This document shows, piece after piece, positions 33,249-42,709 of a stretch of 64,000 nucleotides of DNA. A program made the translations under genes and the position numbers. The first letter of the stretch is position 1. Each line of letters begins with the position of its first letter. The notes under the pieces are model-generated. The model made no database searches, was not told the DNA's origin, and saw only the letters and a list, made by a program, of their open reading frames with translations. Source of the DNA: Ammoniphilus sp. YIM 78166 (GTDB taxonomy: Bacteria; Bacillota; Bacilli; Aneurinibacillales; RAOX-1); the NCBI RefSeq assembly GCF_004522215.1, contig NZ_SDLR01000001.1, positions 1,116,001-1,180,000 of the forward strand. Direction: 5' to 3'.

Positions 33249-35183
33249 TTGTCAGACGACAAACAAATGCAGCAGTTGCTATCTAAATATGATAAAGAAT
33301 CCAGTTACCGGAACCTGCTGGGAACAATGAGTTGGATTGTCTCCATTCTGGCGATCGGTTTTTCCATCTACCAGATTTATGTATCTATTTTTCCTCCCCC
33401 TCCAGCACAGCTTCATCGATCCATTCACTTAGCCTTTGCCCTTGGACTCATTTTTCTATTGTTTCCAGCTACGAAAAAAGGCGATCGAACAAGGGTTTCC
33501 TGGCAGGATGGAATCCTGTCTGTCGTATCAATGGCCGTCAGCTTGTACTGGGTATTTAACTATGAGTCTCTGTTTACTCGGGTTGGGAATTTCAATCAGA
33601 CTGACCTAATCGTCGGTGGACTCGCGATTCTACTCGTGCTAGAGGCGGCTCGCCGAGTCGTAGGCATGCCTATTGTGGTCATCGCTGTTGTTTTTATGCT
33701 TTACGCCCTTTATGGAAAAGAGCTTCCCGGCTTTTTTGCCCATCGCGGGGTCTCGGTAGAACGGCTGATTAGCCATCAATTTTTCACCCTAGAAGGGATA
33801 TTTGGAACTCCCCTAGCGGTTTCAGCTACCTTTATATTCTTATTCCTACTCTTCGGCGCTTTTCTTGAAAAAACCGGAGTCGGTGCGTATTTTAACGACT
33901 TAGCTCTTGTTGTTGCAGGAAAGCGGATTGGGGGACCCGCTAAAGTGGCGGTATTCTCGAGTGCACTTCAAGGGACGATAAGCGGAAGCTCAGTAGCGAA
34001 CGTAGTTACCTCAGGGTCGTTTACCATCCCGATGATGAAGCGACTCGGATACCGCCCTGAATTTGCTGGCGCAGTCGAAGCAGCCTCCTCTACAGGGGGA
34101 CAGATCATGCCACCCATCATGGGGGCGGCGGCCTTTCTGATGGCCGAATTCACAGGCATTCCTTATTGGGAGATTGCATTAGCAGCAGCCATTCCCGCTG
34201 TTCTCTACTTTACGGGGATTTGGATTATGGTTCACTTAGAAGCCAAGCGCTTAGGGCTTCGAGGATTAACCGAAGAAGAGCTTCCAGACCGAAAAGAAGT
34301 GTGGAAGAAGTCTTACCTTCTACTACCCATCATCGCGATTATTGCTTTCCTGATCATGGGGGTTTCCCCAATCCGCTCTGCCTTATATGCGATAGTAGTA
34401 GCCGTCATCGTGGGTTCTTTCCGCAAGGAAACGAGAATGTCTTTTAGGGATATTCTTCAAGCCCTTGAAACCGGGGCTCGATCTGCCTTAGGCGTAGCGG
34501 CGGCAACCGCCTGCGCAGGGATTATTGTGGGAGTTGTGACCTTGACTGGTGTGGGATTGAAGTTTGCTAATGGTTTATTGGACTTTTCAGGAGGGATCAT
34601 TCTCTTAACCCTATTCTTGACGATGATTGCATCCATCCTCCTAGGAATGGGAACACCGACAACAGCCAATTATATTATCACTTCTACCATTGCGGCACCG
34701 GCTATTATTGCACTTGGGAAACCTGCTCTGGCCGCTCATATGTTTACGTTCTATTTTGGTATCGTAGCGGATATTACACCACCTGTGGCTTTGGCAGCTT
34801 TCGCCGCTTCGGGGATCGCTAAGTCGAAGCCTATGCTTACTGGTCTTAATTCCACAAAACTGGCGATAGCGGCGTTTATTATTCCTTATGTGTTTGTGAT
34901 GTCTCCGGAGCTCTTGCTAATTGATGCGACTTGGAGTGAGGCATCCTGGGTCATTGCAACCTCCTTGCTTGGTATGATTGGGGTTAGTGCAGGACTTATC
35001 GGGTACGGATATCTCCCCATGGCTTGGTGGCAGCGTATTCTGACTGGCGGGGCAGGATTGCTGCTCATTGTTCCCGGTTTCATTACAGATCTATTAGGTG
35101 TCGGAACTCTTTTCACCATTTTTATGCTACAATGGATCAAAAGAAAAAAGAATAATGTTTCATCTACTTTAGATGCGGCATAG
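33249..35183 (+). CDS. TRAP transporter fused 4TM/12TM permease
   Basis: 644 residues, TTG start after AAAGGAGTG. The N-terminal four helices correspond to DctQ, and the rest to DctM, as usual for TAXI systems. Motifs: GTISGSSVANVVTSGSFTIPMMKRLG near 240, TGGQIMPPIMGAAAFLMAEF near 285 and GMGTPTTANYIITSTIAAPA near 475. It is the ion-coupled membrane component for the TAXI receptor. Confidence 0.94.
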   Translation: MSDDKQMQQLLSKYDKESSYRNLLGTMSWIVSILAIGFSIYQIYVSIFPPPPAQLHRSIHLAFALGLIFLLFPATKKGDRTRVSWQDGILSVVSMAVSLYWVFNYESLFTRVGNFNQTDLIVGGLAILLVLEAARRVVGMPIVVIAVVFMLYALYGKELPGFFAHRGVSVERLISHQFFTLEGIFGTPLAVSATFIFLFLLFGAFLEKTGVGAYFNDLALVVAGKRIGGPAKVAVFSSALQGTISGSSVANVVTSGSFTIPMMKRLGYRPEFAGAVEAASSTGGQIMPPIMGAAAFLMAEFTGIPYWEIALAAAIPAVLYFTGIWIMVHLEAKRLGLRGLTEEELPDRKEVWKKSYLLLPIIAIIAFLIMGVSPIRSALYAIVVAVIVGSFRKETRMSFRDILQALETGARSALGVAAATACAGIIVGVVTLTGVGLKFANGLLDFSGGIILLTLFLTMIASILLGMGTPTTANYIITSTIAAPAIIALGKPALAAHMFTFYFGIVADITPPVALAAFAASGIAKSKPMLTGLNSTKLAIAAFIIPYVFVMSPELLLIDATWSEASWVIATSLLGMIGVSAGLIGYGYLPMAWWQRILTGGAGLLLIVPGFITDLLGVGTLFTIFMLQWIKRKKNNVSSTLDAA

Positions 35184-35250
35184 TTGGAGGGGAGCAGCGA
35201 ACCAGCATGGTTGGCTGCTTCCTGCATAAATAAGGGGGATTAGGCAGTTT

Positions 35251-36522
35251 GTGCGTTCGCAACTCAGACCCATTTTACTTACCGCCTTCACAACGGTTCT
35301 TGCCGCTGAAGTGAGCATTAGTCCTTTTAGCGGAGACGCTTTTCGCTTTGGATTAGGGAGCAGCGTTTTATTATTGTCGCTTCTGCTTTTTCCTTATATC
35401 TCCTGGTTCTTAACCGGCTTGGTAACAAGCTCTTTGGTTTTAGTTTTTCGAGTGGGATTAGACCGTTTACTGGAATCGGAATCTTATTCTTTTTTATATA
35501 GCTTGCAAACCCATTTGCCCTCCGCATTCTATTATCTGATTTTTGCTGTAGGTCTACGTTTTATTCGAAGAGAAGATTCGGACTTTGTTCCTTTCCGTTT
35601 TGGAATTTTTATTGCCTTGGTCGACGTACTAGCCAATATGGCGGAATATTCTATTCGATACTTATTAGTAGACGGATTATACTTTCAATATGACGTAGTC
35701 TTATATTTTGCAAGTGTAGCTTTTTTTCGCAGTTACTTTATCCTAGGACTCTATAATAGTCTATCCATTCACCGTTTGAGGGCACTTCACGCTGAACAGA
35801 AGAAACGTATGGATCAAATGCTGCAAATTGGCTCTGGACTCTATGGAGAGACGTTGTATTTACAAAAATCGATGGATGACATCGAGCAAATTACGGCCAA
35901 AAGCTACCATCTTTATCGCAGGTTGAAGGAGTCGGGACAGTCTGAGCTAAGCTGGCAAGCCCTCGAGATCTCGCAACAAATTCATGAAGTAAAAAAAGAT
36001 TCTCAACGTATCTTAGCTGGCTTGTCAAATCTCGTGGACCGAGAGACGGTGATGCGGATGAGCTTATCCCAAGTTCTTGAATTTGTATCCAAAGCGAATA
36101 TGAAATATGCCGGGGTACTACGCAAAAACGTTACGATCTCCTATGAAGTCGAAGGAGATTATTCCACCATTCACTACGTACCGCTTCTAACGACATTAAA
36201 CAACCTAGCTGCAAATGCGGTAGAAGCCATGGAGGACCAAGGAAGCATTATCATGCACATAAGAGCAGACGAGGAGACAACTCAGTTTGCAGTAGAGGAT
36301 AATGGAGTCGGGATCATCCCAGAGGATCTGGGACTAGTATTTGAAGCAGGATTTACCACCAAATATAATGACAAAGGCGTGGCAGCTACTGGAATTGGAC
36401 TGTCGCACGTTAGAGATATTGTTCAATCCTTCCATGGAGAAATTAGCATCGCCTCAAGAGCAGGAAGCACAAAATTCAACATTACGATACCCACTCAAGA
36501 GTTAAAGGAAGGAGGGGATTAG
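35251..36522 (+). CDS. GlnK/YcbA-like sensor histidine kinase
   Basis: 423 residues, GTG start behind AAGGGGGAT. Five or six membrane helices occupy about the first 175 residues. The dimerisation region lacks a HisKA consensus but has QQIHEVKKDSQRI (near residue 248) as in YcbA-type kinases. HATPase motifs are NNLAANAVEAMEDQG, DNGVGI and GIGLSHVRDIV. The next gene is its response regulator two bases after the stop. Position behind the TAXI genes suggests it senses the transported compound. Confidence 0.86.
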   Translation: MRSQLRPILLTAFTTVLAAEVSISPFSGDAFRFGLGSSVLLLSLLLFPYISWFLTGLVTSSLVLVFRVGLDRLLESESYSFLYSLQTHLPSAFYYLIFAVGLRFIRREDSDFVPFRFGIFIALVDVLANMAEYSIRYLLVDGLYFQYDVVLYFASVAFFRSYFILGLYNSLSIHRLRALHAEQKKRMDQMLQIGSGLYGETLYLQKSMDDIEQITAKSYHLYRRLKESGQSELSWQALEISQQIHEVKKDSQRILAGLSNLVDRETVMRMSLSQVLEFVSKANMKYAGVLRKNVTISYEVEGDYSTIHYVPLLTTLNNLAANAVEAMEDQGSIIMHIRADEETTQFAVEDNGVGIIPEDLGLVFEAGFTTKYNDKGVAATGIGLSHVRDIVQSFHGEISIASRAGSTKFNITIPTQELKEGGD

Positions 36523-36524
36523 AA

Positions 36525-37424
36525 GTGAGCTTTAAAGTTCTGATCGTAGATGATGATCCCGTTTGCCGCCGAATGCTTACGCAGATCATCGAGGGAAACG
36601 AGGGCGGCTTGGTGGTAGGCACGGCTGAAAACGGGTGGGAAGCAATCTCTAAGGTGGAGGTAGAACAACCCGAAGTCGTCTTGATTGATTTATTAATGCC
36701 TGACTTAGATGGAATCGGCACAATCAAAGCGCTTAAAGAAAGAGGCTACCTCGGGAAATTTGTAATGCTTTCCCAAGTTGTTAATAAAGATATGGTTGGA
36801 GAAGCATATCAAATGGGCGTCGAGTTTTTTATTCATAAGCCAATTAACCGTATCGAAGTGACCAATGTGCTTCAAAGGGTAAAGGAGCACATGCATCTTC
36901 AGCGTTCGCTTTGGGCTATTAGGCAGTCACTAAGTGGTCTGGATTCTTTCTCGCCACCTGCTTCATCAACACCCAAGCATGTGACCGTTCGTGACGTCGT
37001 TGTATCCATCTTAAGCGACTTGGGCGTTGTTGGAGAAAGCGGCGGCGAGGAAATAATTGCTATGATGGAGGTGTTAGCCAAAAGGCAAGGAAACTCCTTG
37101 CCTCCGCTTAAAGATCTCTATGACATGATGGCCATGCGAACAAAATCCGACCCAACAGAGATTGCTCGAGAAGGCAAAGCGATAGAACAGCGCTTGCGTC
37201 GACTTGTTCTAACTTCCTTGTCCCATTTAGCCTCATTAGGGCTAACCGATTACACTCACCCTAAGTTTGAGCATTATGCGACTCGATACTTTGACTTTCA
37301 CGAGGTTCGATTGGAGATGATCAGGATCGAAAAAGAGGGGGACCGCTCGGCGAAAGGCAAAGTGAATATCAAAAAGTTTCTTCAAGTCTTCTATCTGGAT
37401 ATGCTGGAAAAGATGGGGAGATAG
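36525..37424 (+). CDS. GlnL/YcbB-like response regulator
   Basis: 299 residues, GTG start after AAGGAGGGG. The receiver domain has VLIVDDDPVCRRML, the phosphorylation Asp in VLIDLLMPDLDG (near 53) and the HKPIN lysine. The C-terminal half (HLASLGLTDYTHPKFEHYATRYFDF region) fits the YcbB output domain of B. subtilis GlnL. It probably activates the TAXI transporter or a linked metabolic gene. Confidence 0.87.
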   Translation: MSFKVLIVDDDPVCRRMLTQIIEGNEGGLVVGTAENGWEAISKVEVEQPEVVLIDLLMPDLDGIGTIKALKERGYLGKFVMLSQVVNKDMVGEAYQMGVEFFIHKPINRIEVTNVLQRVKEHMHLQRSLWAIRQSLSGLDSFSPPASSTPKHVTVRDVVVSILSDLGVVGESGGEEIIAMMEVLAKRQGNSLPPLKDLYDMMAMRTKSDPTEIAREGKAIEQRLRRLVLTSLSHLASLGLTDYTHPKFEHYATRYFDFHEVRLEMIRIEKEGDRSAKGKVNIKKFLQVFYLDMLEKMGR

Positions 37425-37475
37425 GTATCAGGAAATGTAAAGCTGACCTTAGTAATCCTATAATAATTAATTTAA

Positions 37476-37509
37476 CAAAAAATAGCTGGGGCTTACCCAG
37501 CCATTTTTT
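37476..37509. terminator. Bidirectional terminator
   Basis: GCTGGG (37485-37490) pairs with CCCAGC (37496-37501), flanked by an A-run and a T-run. It lies between the response regulator and the convergent sigma-54 activator. Confidence 0.75.
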
Positions 37510-38953
37510 ATAGATAGCATGCGATTTCTTTTTCGTATTTTTTCAGTTTTTCATAAAAGGACTGACGGGAGATGCCTAGCACTTTAATAGCTTTAGATTT
37601 ATTGTTGTTCGAGCTTTTTAACGCTTTGACTAGAAGTGAAACTTCCAATTTCTTCACATTCTCAGCAAGATCCAAGGAGTCTAGTGGAAGGAGACTTAAC
37701 TCATTTTCACTAGGTTTCAGGATAGTTACTTTCTCCAGTGCACGGTGTTCGAAGCCAATGGTAGCCTCAGGAAAATCAGCTAGTTGAATTTCGTGGCCTT
37801 GAGCAAGGACAAAGCCATGTTCCAGGATACTTTTTAATTCTCTTACGTTTCCTGGAAGAGGGTAGTTTAAAAGAAACTGCTGAGCTTCCTTGCTGATCGC
37901 GATGGTTCGATTATATTTATAGGAAAATTCCTTTAGGAAGTGGGTAATGAGCATGTCAATGTCCATTTTACGTTTCCGCAAGGGGGGGATGTTCAAGGAG
38001 ATGCCATTAAGTCTATAAAATAAATCCTCTCTGAACTCTCCGTTTGCCATCATCTCCTCCAGGTTACGGTTGGTCGCCGCAATTACGCGAACGTCTAAGG
38101 GGATCATATCATTTCCACCCACTCTGACAATTTCTTTTTGCTGAAGAACGCGTAACAGCTTTGCTTGAAGATGATAGCTCATATCCCCAATTTCGTCGAG
38201 AAAAATGGTTCCCCCGTTAGCCAATTCAAACTTGCCTTTTTTCCCACTTCGCTTGGCTCCCGTAAAAGAACCTTCTTCGTAGCCGAACAACTCGCTTTCT
38301 AATAGCGCTTCAGGAATCGCTGCGCAATTGATCGTGACATAAGGCTTACCCATTCGGTGCGATAATGCATGGGTATTTTTTGCTATCAGTTCCTTACCTA
38401 CACCACTTTCACCCCTAATCAAGACCGGGATATCGGTAGGAGCAACTTTGCTAAGCTTAGTTAATTCGTTCACAAGCGGGCTATCCTTGGAAACAATATA
38501 ATCTTTCATTTCTGGCGGAAGGACCTTCGCGCGATGTAGTTCATTTTGCAAAAAATGAACATACTGGTTTAGGCTATCGAAGGAAACTTTTAATCTCTCG
38601 ATTTCATTGTCATCCTTATGCGTAGAGACGGCACCCACAATTTCTCCGTTTATCCGAAGTGGGGAGGCATGGACGATGAAGTTTTTGTTTAATGCAAAAT
38701 TATGGCGGTGAACCTGTGGAGTCCCTTTCAACGCATCGAGCAGGACAGAATTAGGAAGAAGCTCCGTTATATGCCTACCAATCCATTCTTCCCGCTTAAT
38801 CTCCATATTTCTTTCAGCGGCTCGGTTAATAAAAACAAAATGCCCCTCCTTATCGACGATCTTAAGACCATCGTAGATGGCATCAAAAATGTTAGTTAGA
38901 AAGGACATATCCATTTCTAGGGTGTCAAGGGAAGAGAATATGATTAACACCAC
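37508..38953 (-). CDS. Sigma-54-dependent transcriptional activator (PAS-AAA+-Fis)
   Basis: 481 residues. A PAS domain (LTNIFDAIYDGLKIVDKEGHF, residues about 19-110) is followed by the AAA+ domain: Walker A GESGVGKE, the sigma-54 contact loop as GSFTGA (canonical GAFTGA), Walker B GGTIFLDEIGD, and the R-finger region. The C-terminus has a Fis-type helix-turn-helix NKSKAIKVLGISRQSFYEKL. The start is uncertain: GTG at 38953 or ATGs at 38917/38911. It is divergent from the -24/-12 promoter at 39095, its probable target; the PAS domain may sense the substrate. Confidence 0.94.
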   Translation of the reverse strand: MVLIIFSSLDTLEMDMSFLTNIFDAIYDGLKIVDKEGHFVFINRAAERNMEIKREEWIGRHITELLPNSVLLDALKGTPQVHRHNFALNKNFIVHASPLRINGEIVGAVSTHKDDNEIERLKVSFDSLNQYVHFLQNELHRAKVLPPEMKDYIVSKDSPLVNELTKLSKVAPTDIPVLIRGESGVGKELIAKNTHALSHRMGKPYVTINCAAIPEALLESELFGYEEGSFTGAKRSGKKGKFELANGGTIFLDEIGDMSYHLQAKLLRVLQQKEIVRVGGNDMIPLDVRVIAATNRNLEEMMANGEFREDLFYRLNGISLNIPPLRKRKMDIDMLITHFLKEFSYKYNRTIAISKEAQQFLLNYPLPGNVRELKSILEHGFVLAQGHEIQLADFPEATIGFEHRALEKVTILKPSENELSLLPLDSLDLAENVKKLEVSLLVKALKSSNNNKSKAIKVLGISRQSFYEKLKKYEKEIACYL

Positions 38954-39007
38954 CTAAGCTCTATAATATTTTGAATTTAACATCTTATTTAAATATTATC
39001 AAAAGTA

Positions 39008-39021
39008 TAGACAACTGTCTA
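39008..39021 (+). promoter_or_regulatory. Upstream activator site candidate
   Basis: TAGACA-AC-TGTCTA is a perfect 6-bp inverted repeat about 75 bases upstream of the -24 element, where a sigma-54 activator would bind. A second, imperfect TTAGAC...TCTGAA lies just downstream. It is the natural target of the divergent Fis-type protein. Confidence 0.6.
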
Positions 39022-39094
39022 GATATTAGACGATAATCTGAATGAAAGTATATGAAAAATAGACAAAAAGACCGAAAAAATCCAGTTATTAATA

Positions 39095-39110
39095 TGGCAC
39101 GAACCTTGCT
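39095..39110 (+). promoter_or_regulatory. Sigma-54 (-24/-12) promoter
   Basis: TGGCAC-GAACC-TTGCT matches the sigma-54 consensus TGGCAC-N5-TTGCW exactly, with GG and GC twelve bases apart. It reads toward the GntR gene at 39179 and the catabolic operon. Confidence 0.93.
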
Positions 39111-39178
39111 ATATAAAAGAGTGAGCAGTCGACAAGCTACTGTATACTCAACAGGAAGGGGGAGGGGAAGGTAGGAAA

Positions 39179-39862
39179 ATGCAACAGCTTAGAAGAGAAC
39201 ATCCTTTATATGAACAAATCTATCAGGTTTTAGAACAAGCAATTCTCGAAGGAGAGTTCGCTTCTGGTGAAAGATTGATAGATACGAAGGTAGCTCAGGA
39301 TTTTGGCGTTAGTCGAAGTCCGGTTCGAGAAGCATTCCGAAAGCTGGAAAGCAATGGACTATTGGTCAATAGGGAAGGAATCATTATGGTAGTATCTCCA
39401 TCGCTTGAGGATGTATTGGAGTTGTATCAAGTCCGCGTGGGACTGGAGTCCGTGGCTGCCTATTGGGCAGCTCAGCATATGACTGCTGAAGAATTGAAGC
39501 GCTTGCAGTCTTTGCTTAAGGAGAGCGAGAAAGCTACGCAACAAAAGGATTTGACTAACATTATTTGCTTGAACACGCAATTTCATGAATCCATTATCTA
39601 TAGTAGCGGCAACCTGCGATTAAGAGCGATGATGTCAAACATTCACTCTCTGATTAGGCTTTTTCGTAGCACTATTATTAAGCAATACAATCGGGGGGAC
39701 AGCTTCCTATTGGAGCATTATGCAATTTTTCAGGCTCTAATCAACCGAGATCCTGAAAAAGCGGCTAAAGCAATGGAAACCCATATCTATCATGACATGG
39801 AACATTTTCGGCATTTCTATTTAAAAACGAAAAAAACCATACATAGGAGGTCTGAAGGATGA
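39179..39862 (+). CDS. GntR family regulator, FadR/FCD type
   Basis: 227 residues. An N-terminal winged helix (SGERLIDTKVAQDFGVSRSPVREAFRKLESNGLL, residues about 22-58, quoted here in part as VAQDFGVSRSPVREAF) is followed by an all-helical FCD ligand domain with His positions in NTQFHESI and HYAIF/HIYHDM. Such regulators sense acids or CoA-linked intermediates. It is the first gene behind the sigma-54 promoter and overlaps the dehydrogenase start as ATGA, so it probably gives feedback control on its own operon. Confidence 0.92.
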   Translation: MQQLRREHPLYEQIYQVLEQAILEGEFASGERLIDTKVAQDFGVSRSPVREAFRKLESNGLLVNREGIIMVVSPSLEDVLELYQVRVGLESVAAYWAAQHMTAEELKRLQSLLKESEKATQQKDLTNIICLNTQFHESIIYSSGNLRLRAMMSNIHSLIRLFRSTIIKQYNRGDSFLLEHYAIFQALINRDPEKAAKAMETHIYHDMEHFRHFYLKTKKTIHRRSEG

Positions 39863-41382
39863 GTACGACAACCAAAACGAAATATGAGTTGCCCTTTACG
39901 GGTATTAAAGAATATAAAATGTTCATTAACAATGAATGGGTTGATAGTGTAACAGGTAAAACGCTAGAATCCGTCAACCCGTTCACGGGGCAAGTGTGGG
40001 CCATTGCGCCAGCGGGAGAGGCGGAGGATATTGATCTCGCTGTCCAGGCAGCTCAAGCTGCTTTTGAAGATAGCGAATGGTCGAGAATGACCGGCAGTCA
40101 GCGTGGCGCACTTCTGCGCAGGCTTGGTGACTTAATTGCTGAGAATGCTGAAAGGCTTGCAATCAGTGAAGTCGTAGATAATGGAAAGTTGATTCGAGAA
40201 ATGCTCGGACAAGTGAAAAGCTTGCCGAATTGGTGCTACTATTTTGCCGGTTACGCCGACAAGATCACGGGGGAGACGATCCCTGTCGATGTACCGAACA
40301 TGATTAACTATACGGTTCGTGAGCCATTAGGTGTCGTAGGAGCCATCGTACCTTGGAATTCCCCCTTGCTTCTGACGCTCTGGAAGCTCTGCCCTGCCTT
40401 GGCAGCGGGTAATACGATTGTCATCAAACCGTCAGAGGTAACTCCAGCTTCACTTCTAGAGCTGGCGACACTCGTGCAGGAAGCGGGATTCCCGCCAGGT
40501 GTAGTAAACGTGGTAACAGGTTTTGGTCACACCGCAGGAGCGGCCTTATCTACTCATCCGCTTGTTCGAAAAATAGCATTTACAGGCTCCACCGAAACAG
40601 GAAGACGGATTGTTAGAAGCTCTGCTGAGCATTTTTCCAAAGTATCACTGGAGCTTGGAGGAAAATCCCCTAATATCATCTTTGATGATGCAGACATGTC
40701 TAATGCAGTAAATGGCGTGCTGGCAGGGATTTTCGCTGCCACAGGACAAACCTGCATGGCTGGATCCCGGGTGCTGGTGCACAGCTCCATCTATGATCAG
40801 TTCGCTGATGCTCTTGTAAAGCGAACAAGCGAAATCCGCTTGGGTAATCCTTTGGACATGGAAACGGAAATGGGGACGGTTGCTTTTGAAGGACAACATC
40901 AGAAGGTACTTAGCTATATACAAATCGGTCTTGAAGAAGGCGCGACTCTCCTTCATGGTGGAAAGCGTCCGGTAACCAATGAGCTAAAGAATGGATTTTT
41001 CGTGGAGCCTACCATTTTTGGCGATGTGACGAATGATATGCGCATTGCGCGTGAAGAAATTTTTGGTCCGGTGGTTTGTCTCATTCGCTTTGATTCCGAA
41101 GAAGAGGCCGTCCGAATCGCGAACGATACACCATATGGACTTGCTTCTGCAGTATGGACGAAGGATGTTCAGCGCGCTCACCGCGTAGCAGCTAAGATCA
41201 AAGCAGGAACGGTTTGGATCAACAATTACCGTAAGGTGGCTACCGGCGTTCCGTTCGGAGGGTATAAAGCTAGCGGAATCGGCAGGGAGAACGGCTGGTA
41301 TGCGATGCTCGAATATACCCAGGTCAAAAGCATCTGGGTGGATACAGGCAACGTGATTACTGATCCCTTCAAAATATTGTAA
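39859..41382 (+). CDS. Aldehyde dehydrogenase (NAD(P)-dependent)
   Basis: 507 residues, ATGA overlap with the GntR gene. Hallmarks: EPLGVVGAIVPWNSPLLL, KPSEVTPAS, FTGSTETGRRIV (nucleotide binding), the general base Glu in LELGGKSPNII and the nucleophile Cys in GQTCMAGS (near 298), then EEIFGPVV. It is similar in size to betaine/phenylacetaldehyde-type enzymes. In this operon it may oxidise an aldehyde released by the LLM monooxygenases. A second, GbsA-like dehydrogenase lies at 55635. Confidence 0.95.
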   Translation: MSTTTKTKYELPFTGIKEYKMFINNEWVDSVTGKTLESVNPFTGQVWAIAPAGEAEDIDLAVQAAQAAFEDSEWSRMTGSQRGALLRRLGDLIAENAERLAISEVVDNGKLIREMLGQVKSLPNWCYYFAGYADKITGETIPVDVPNMINYTVREPLGVVGAIVPWNSPLLLTLWKLCPALAAGNTIVIKPSEVTPASLLELATLVQEAGFPPGVVNVVTGFGHTAGAALSTHPLVRKIAFTGSTETGRRIVRSSAEHFSKVSLELGGKSPNIIFDDADMSNAVNGVLAGIFAATGQTCMAGSRVLVHSSIYDQFADALVKRTSEIRLGNPLDMETEMGTVAFEGQHQKVLSYIQIGLEEGATLLHGGKRPVTNELKNGFFVEPTIFGDVTNDMRIAREEIFGPVVCLIRFDSEEEAVRIANDTPYGLASAVWTKDVQRAHRVAAKIKAGTVWINNYRKVATGVPFGGYKASGIGRENGWYAMLEYTQVKSIWVDTGNVITDPFKIL

Positions 41383-41400
41383 GTCCAACTTAGCTCGTAG

Positions 41401-41425
41401 AGGGGGAGTATTCCCCCTTTCTTTT
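41401..41425 (+). terminator. Internal terminator-like hairpin
   Basis: AGGGGGA (41401-41407) pairs with TTCCCCCT (41412-41418) followed by T-rich TTTCTTTT. It separates the dehydrogenase from the first monooxygenase and may attenuate transcription. Confidence 0.55.
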
Positions 41426-41461
41426 CAAACATACCAGTTTTCTATTAAAGGGAGGCAATTG

Positions 41462-42658
41462 ATGAGTCGTTTTGATGTATTTCGCGAAGCCGGTAACCCC
41501 ATGTTTAATGACAACCAATTAAAGCTTGGAATCTTCGGTCCCAATGTGAACAATTCCTGCTCCATGACTTTAGCGGAAACTTCCTTTACTCCCGATTTCA
41601 AAACCAATGCCCAAATCGCCAAAATGATGGAGAATGCTGGATACGAATGCATTATTCCCGTTGCGCGCTGGCGCGGATTTGGCGGTCCGAGCAACTTTAA
41701 TGGAAGATGTATGGAAACGTATACATGGGCAGCGGCCATGGCTGCGATAACGGAAAAAATCTATCTATTTTGCACTTCCCATGTTCCTACGATGCATCCG
41801 ATTGTTGCATCCAAAATGATTTCGACTATCGATGATATCTCTCAGGGAAGAATCGGGCTCAACATTGTAAATGGCTGGTTCCCGAAAGAGCTTGAAATGT
41901 TTGGCGGGAAAAAGATGGAGCATGATAAAGGCTACCGCTACTCGACAGAATGGATTGAGGTCGTCTTGAAGATGTGGTCGGAACAGTACTTTGATCACAA
42001 GGGAGAATTCTTTGAAATTAAAGATGGCTGGCAGGAGCCTAAGCCTGTTCAGAGCCCTCGCCCCGTCCTGATCAACGCCGGATCATCCACGGCTGGAATG
42101 AATTTCGCTGCAAGATTTGCTGATTTCCACTTCTCATTCCTTGAAACATATGAGCAGGGTAGAAAATGGACGGAACATATGAAAAAACTGGCATGGGATG
42201 GATACCGCCGAGATATTAACACCTTTACGACCTCCTTCGTGGTATGCCGCCCAACAGAAAAAGAAGCATGGGACTTCTATAACCACTATGTTAGAGAGCA
42301 AGGCGATTATGAAGTTATGGAAATGATCTGCAGCCTCTTTAACATTGATGCAGCCTCCCAGTCTGAGGAATTCATGAAGAATTTTCGTGAGAATTTCATT
42401 GCTGGCTGGGGCGGATGGGCTCTCGTCGGTACACCTGAACAAGTGGCGGAGAATCTCGTAAACATTTCCAAGTCAGGTATATCAGGAACTTTACTATCTT
42501 TTGTTGATTATATGGAAGAAATGCCTTATTTCAATGAAACCGTTCTCCCTCTATTAGAGCAGGCTGGAGTCCGTCTTCCAAATCCGCAATCTCCTGCTAA
42601 AACAAAGCTTCAGCAGGAGATTGCTGGGCATAGAGAAGCAGCAGCGACAAGAGAATAG
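41462..42658 (+). CDS. LLM-class flavin-dependent monooxygenase, copy 1
   Basis: 398 residues from the ATG after AAAGGGAGG. It is a luciferase-like TIM barrel resembling RutA and SfnG: VARWRGFGGPSNFNG, the LFCTSHVPTMHPIVASKM strand, IDDISQGRIGLNIVNGWFPKE, and KPVQSPRPVLINAGSS. The Thr in VPTMHP and Asn in LNIVNGW align with RutA residues I recall as important for oxygen activation. It uses reduced FMN and oxygen to split a C-N, C-S or similar bond. Substrate unknown. The second copy follows two genes later. Confidence 0.9.
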   Translation: MSRFDVFREAGNPMFNDNQLKLGIFGPNVNNSCSMTLAETSFTPDFKTNAQIAKMMENAGYECIIPVARWRGFGGPSNFNGRCMETYTWAAAMAAITEKIYLFCTSHVPTMHPIVASKMISTIDDISQGRIGLNIVNGWFPKELEMFGGKKMEHDKGYRYSTEWIEVVLKMWSEQYFDHKGEFFEIKDGWQEPKPVQSPRPVLINAGSSTAGMNFAARFADFHFSFLETYEQGRKWTEHMKKLAWDGYRRDINTFTTSFVVCRPTEKEAWDFYNHYVREQGDYEVMEMICSLFNIDAASQSEEFMKNFRENFIAGWGGWALVGTPEQVAENLVNISKSGISGTLLSFVDYMEEMPYFNETVLPLLEQAGVRLPNPQSPAKTKLQQEIAGHREAAATRE

Positions 42659-42709
42659 CTTGCAGTACTTTTAACTACCGGAATGAAAAGAAGGGATGGG
42701 AATCATCAG

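Noticed and set aside
39859..41382. Assignment as betaine-aldehyde dehydrogenase GbsA
   Set aside because: The enzyme at 55635 is the closer GbsA match; this one is left as a general aldehyde dehydrogenase of the sigma-54 operon.
40984..41388. Minus-strand frame of 134 codons
   Set aside because: Antisense to the aldehyde dehydrogenase, no start signal; codon pattern follows the plus-strand gene.
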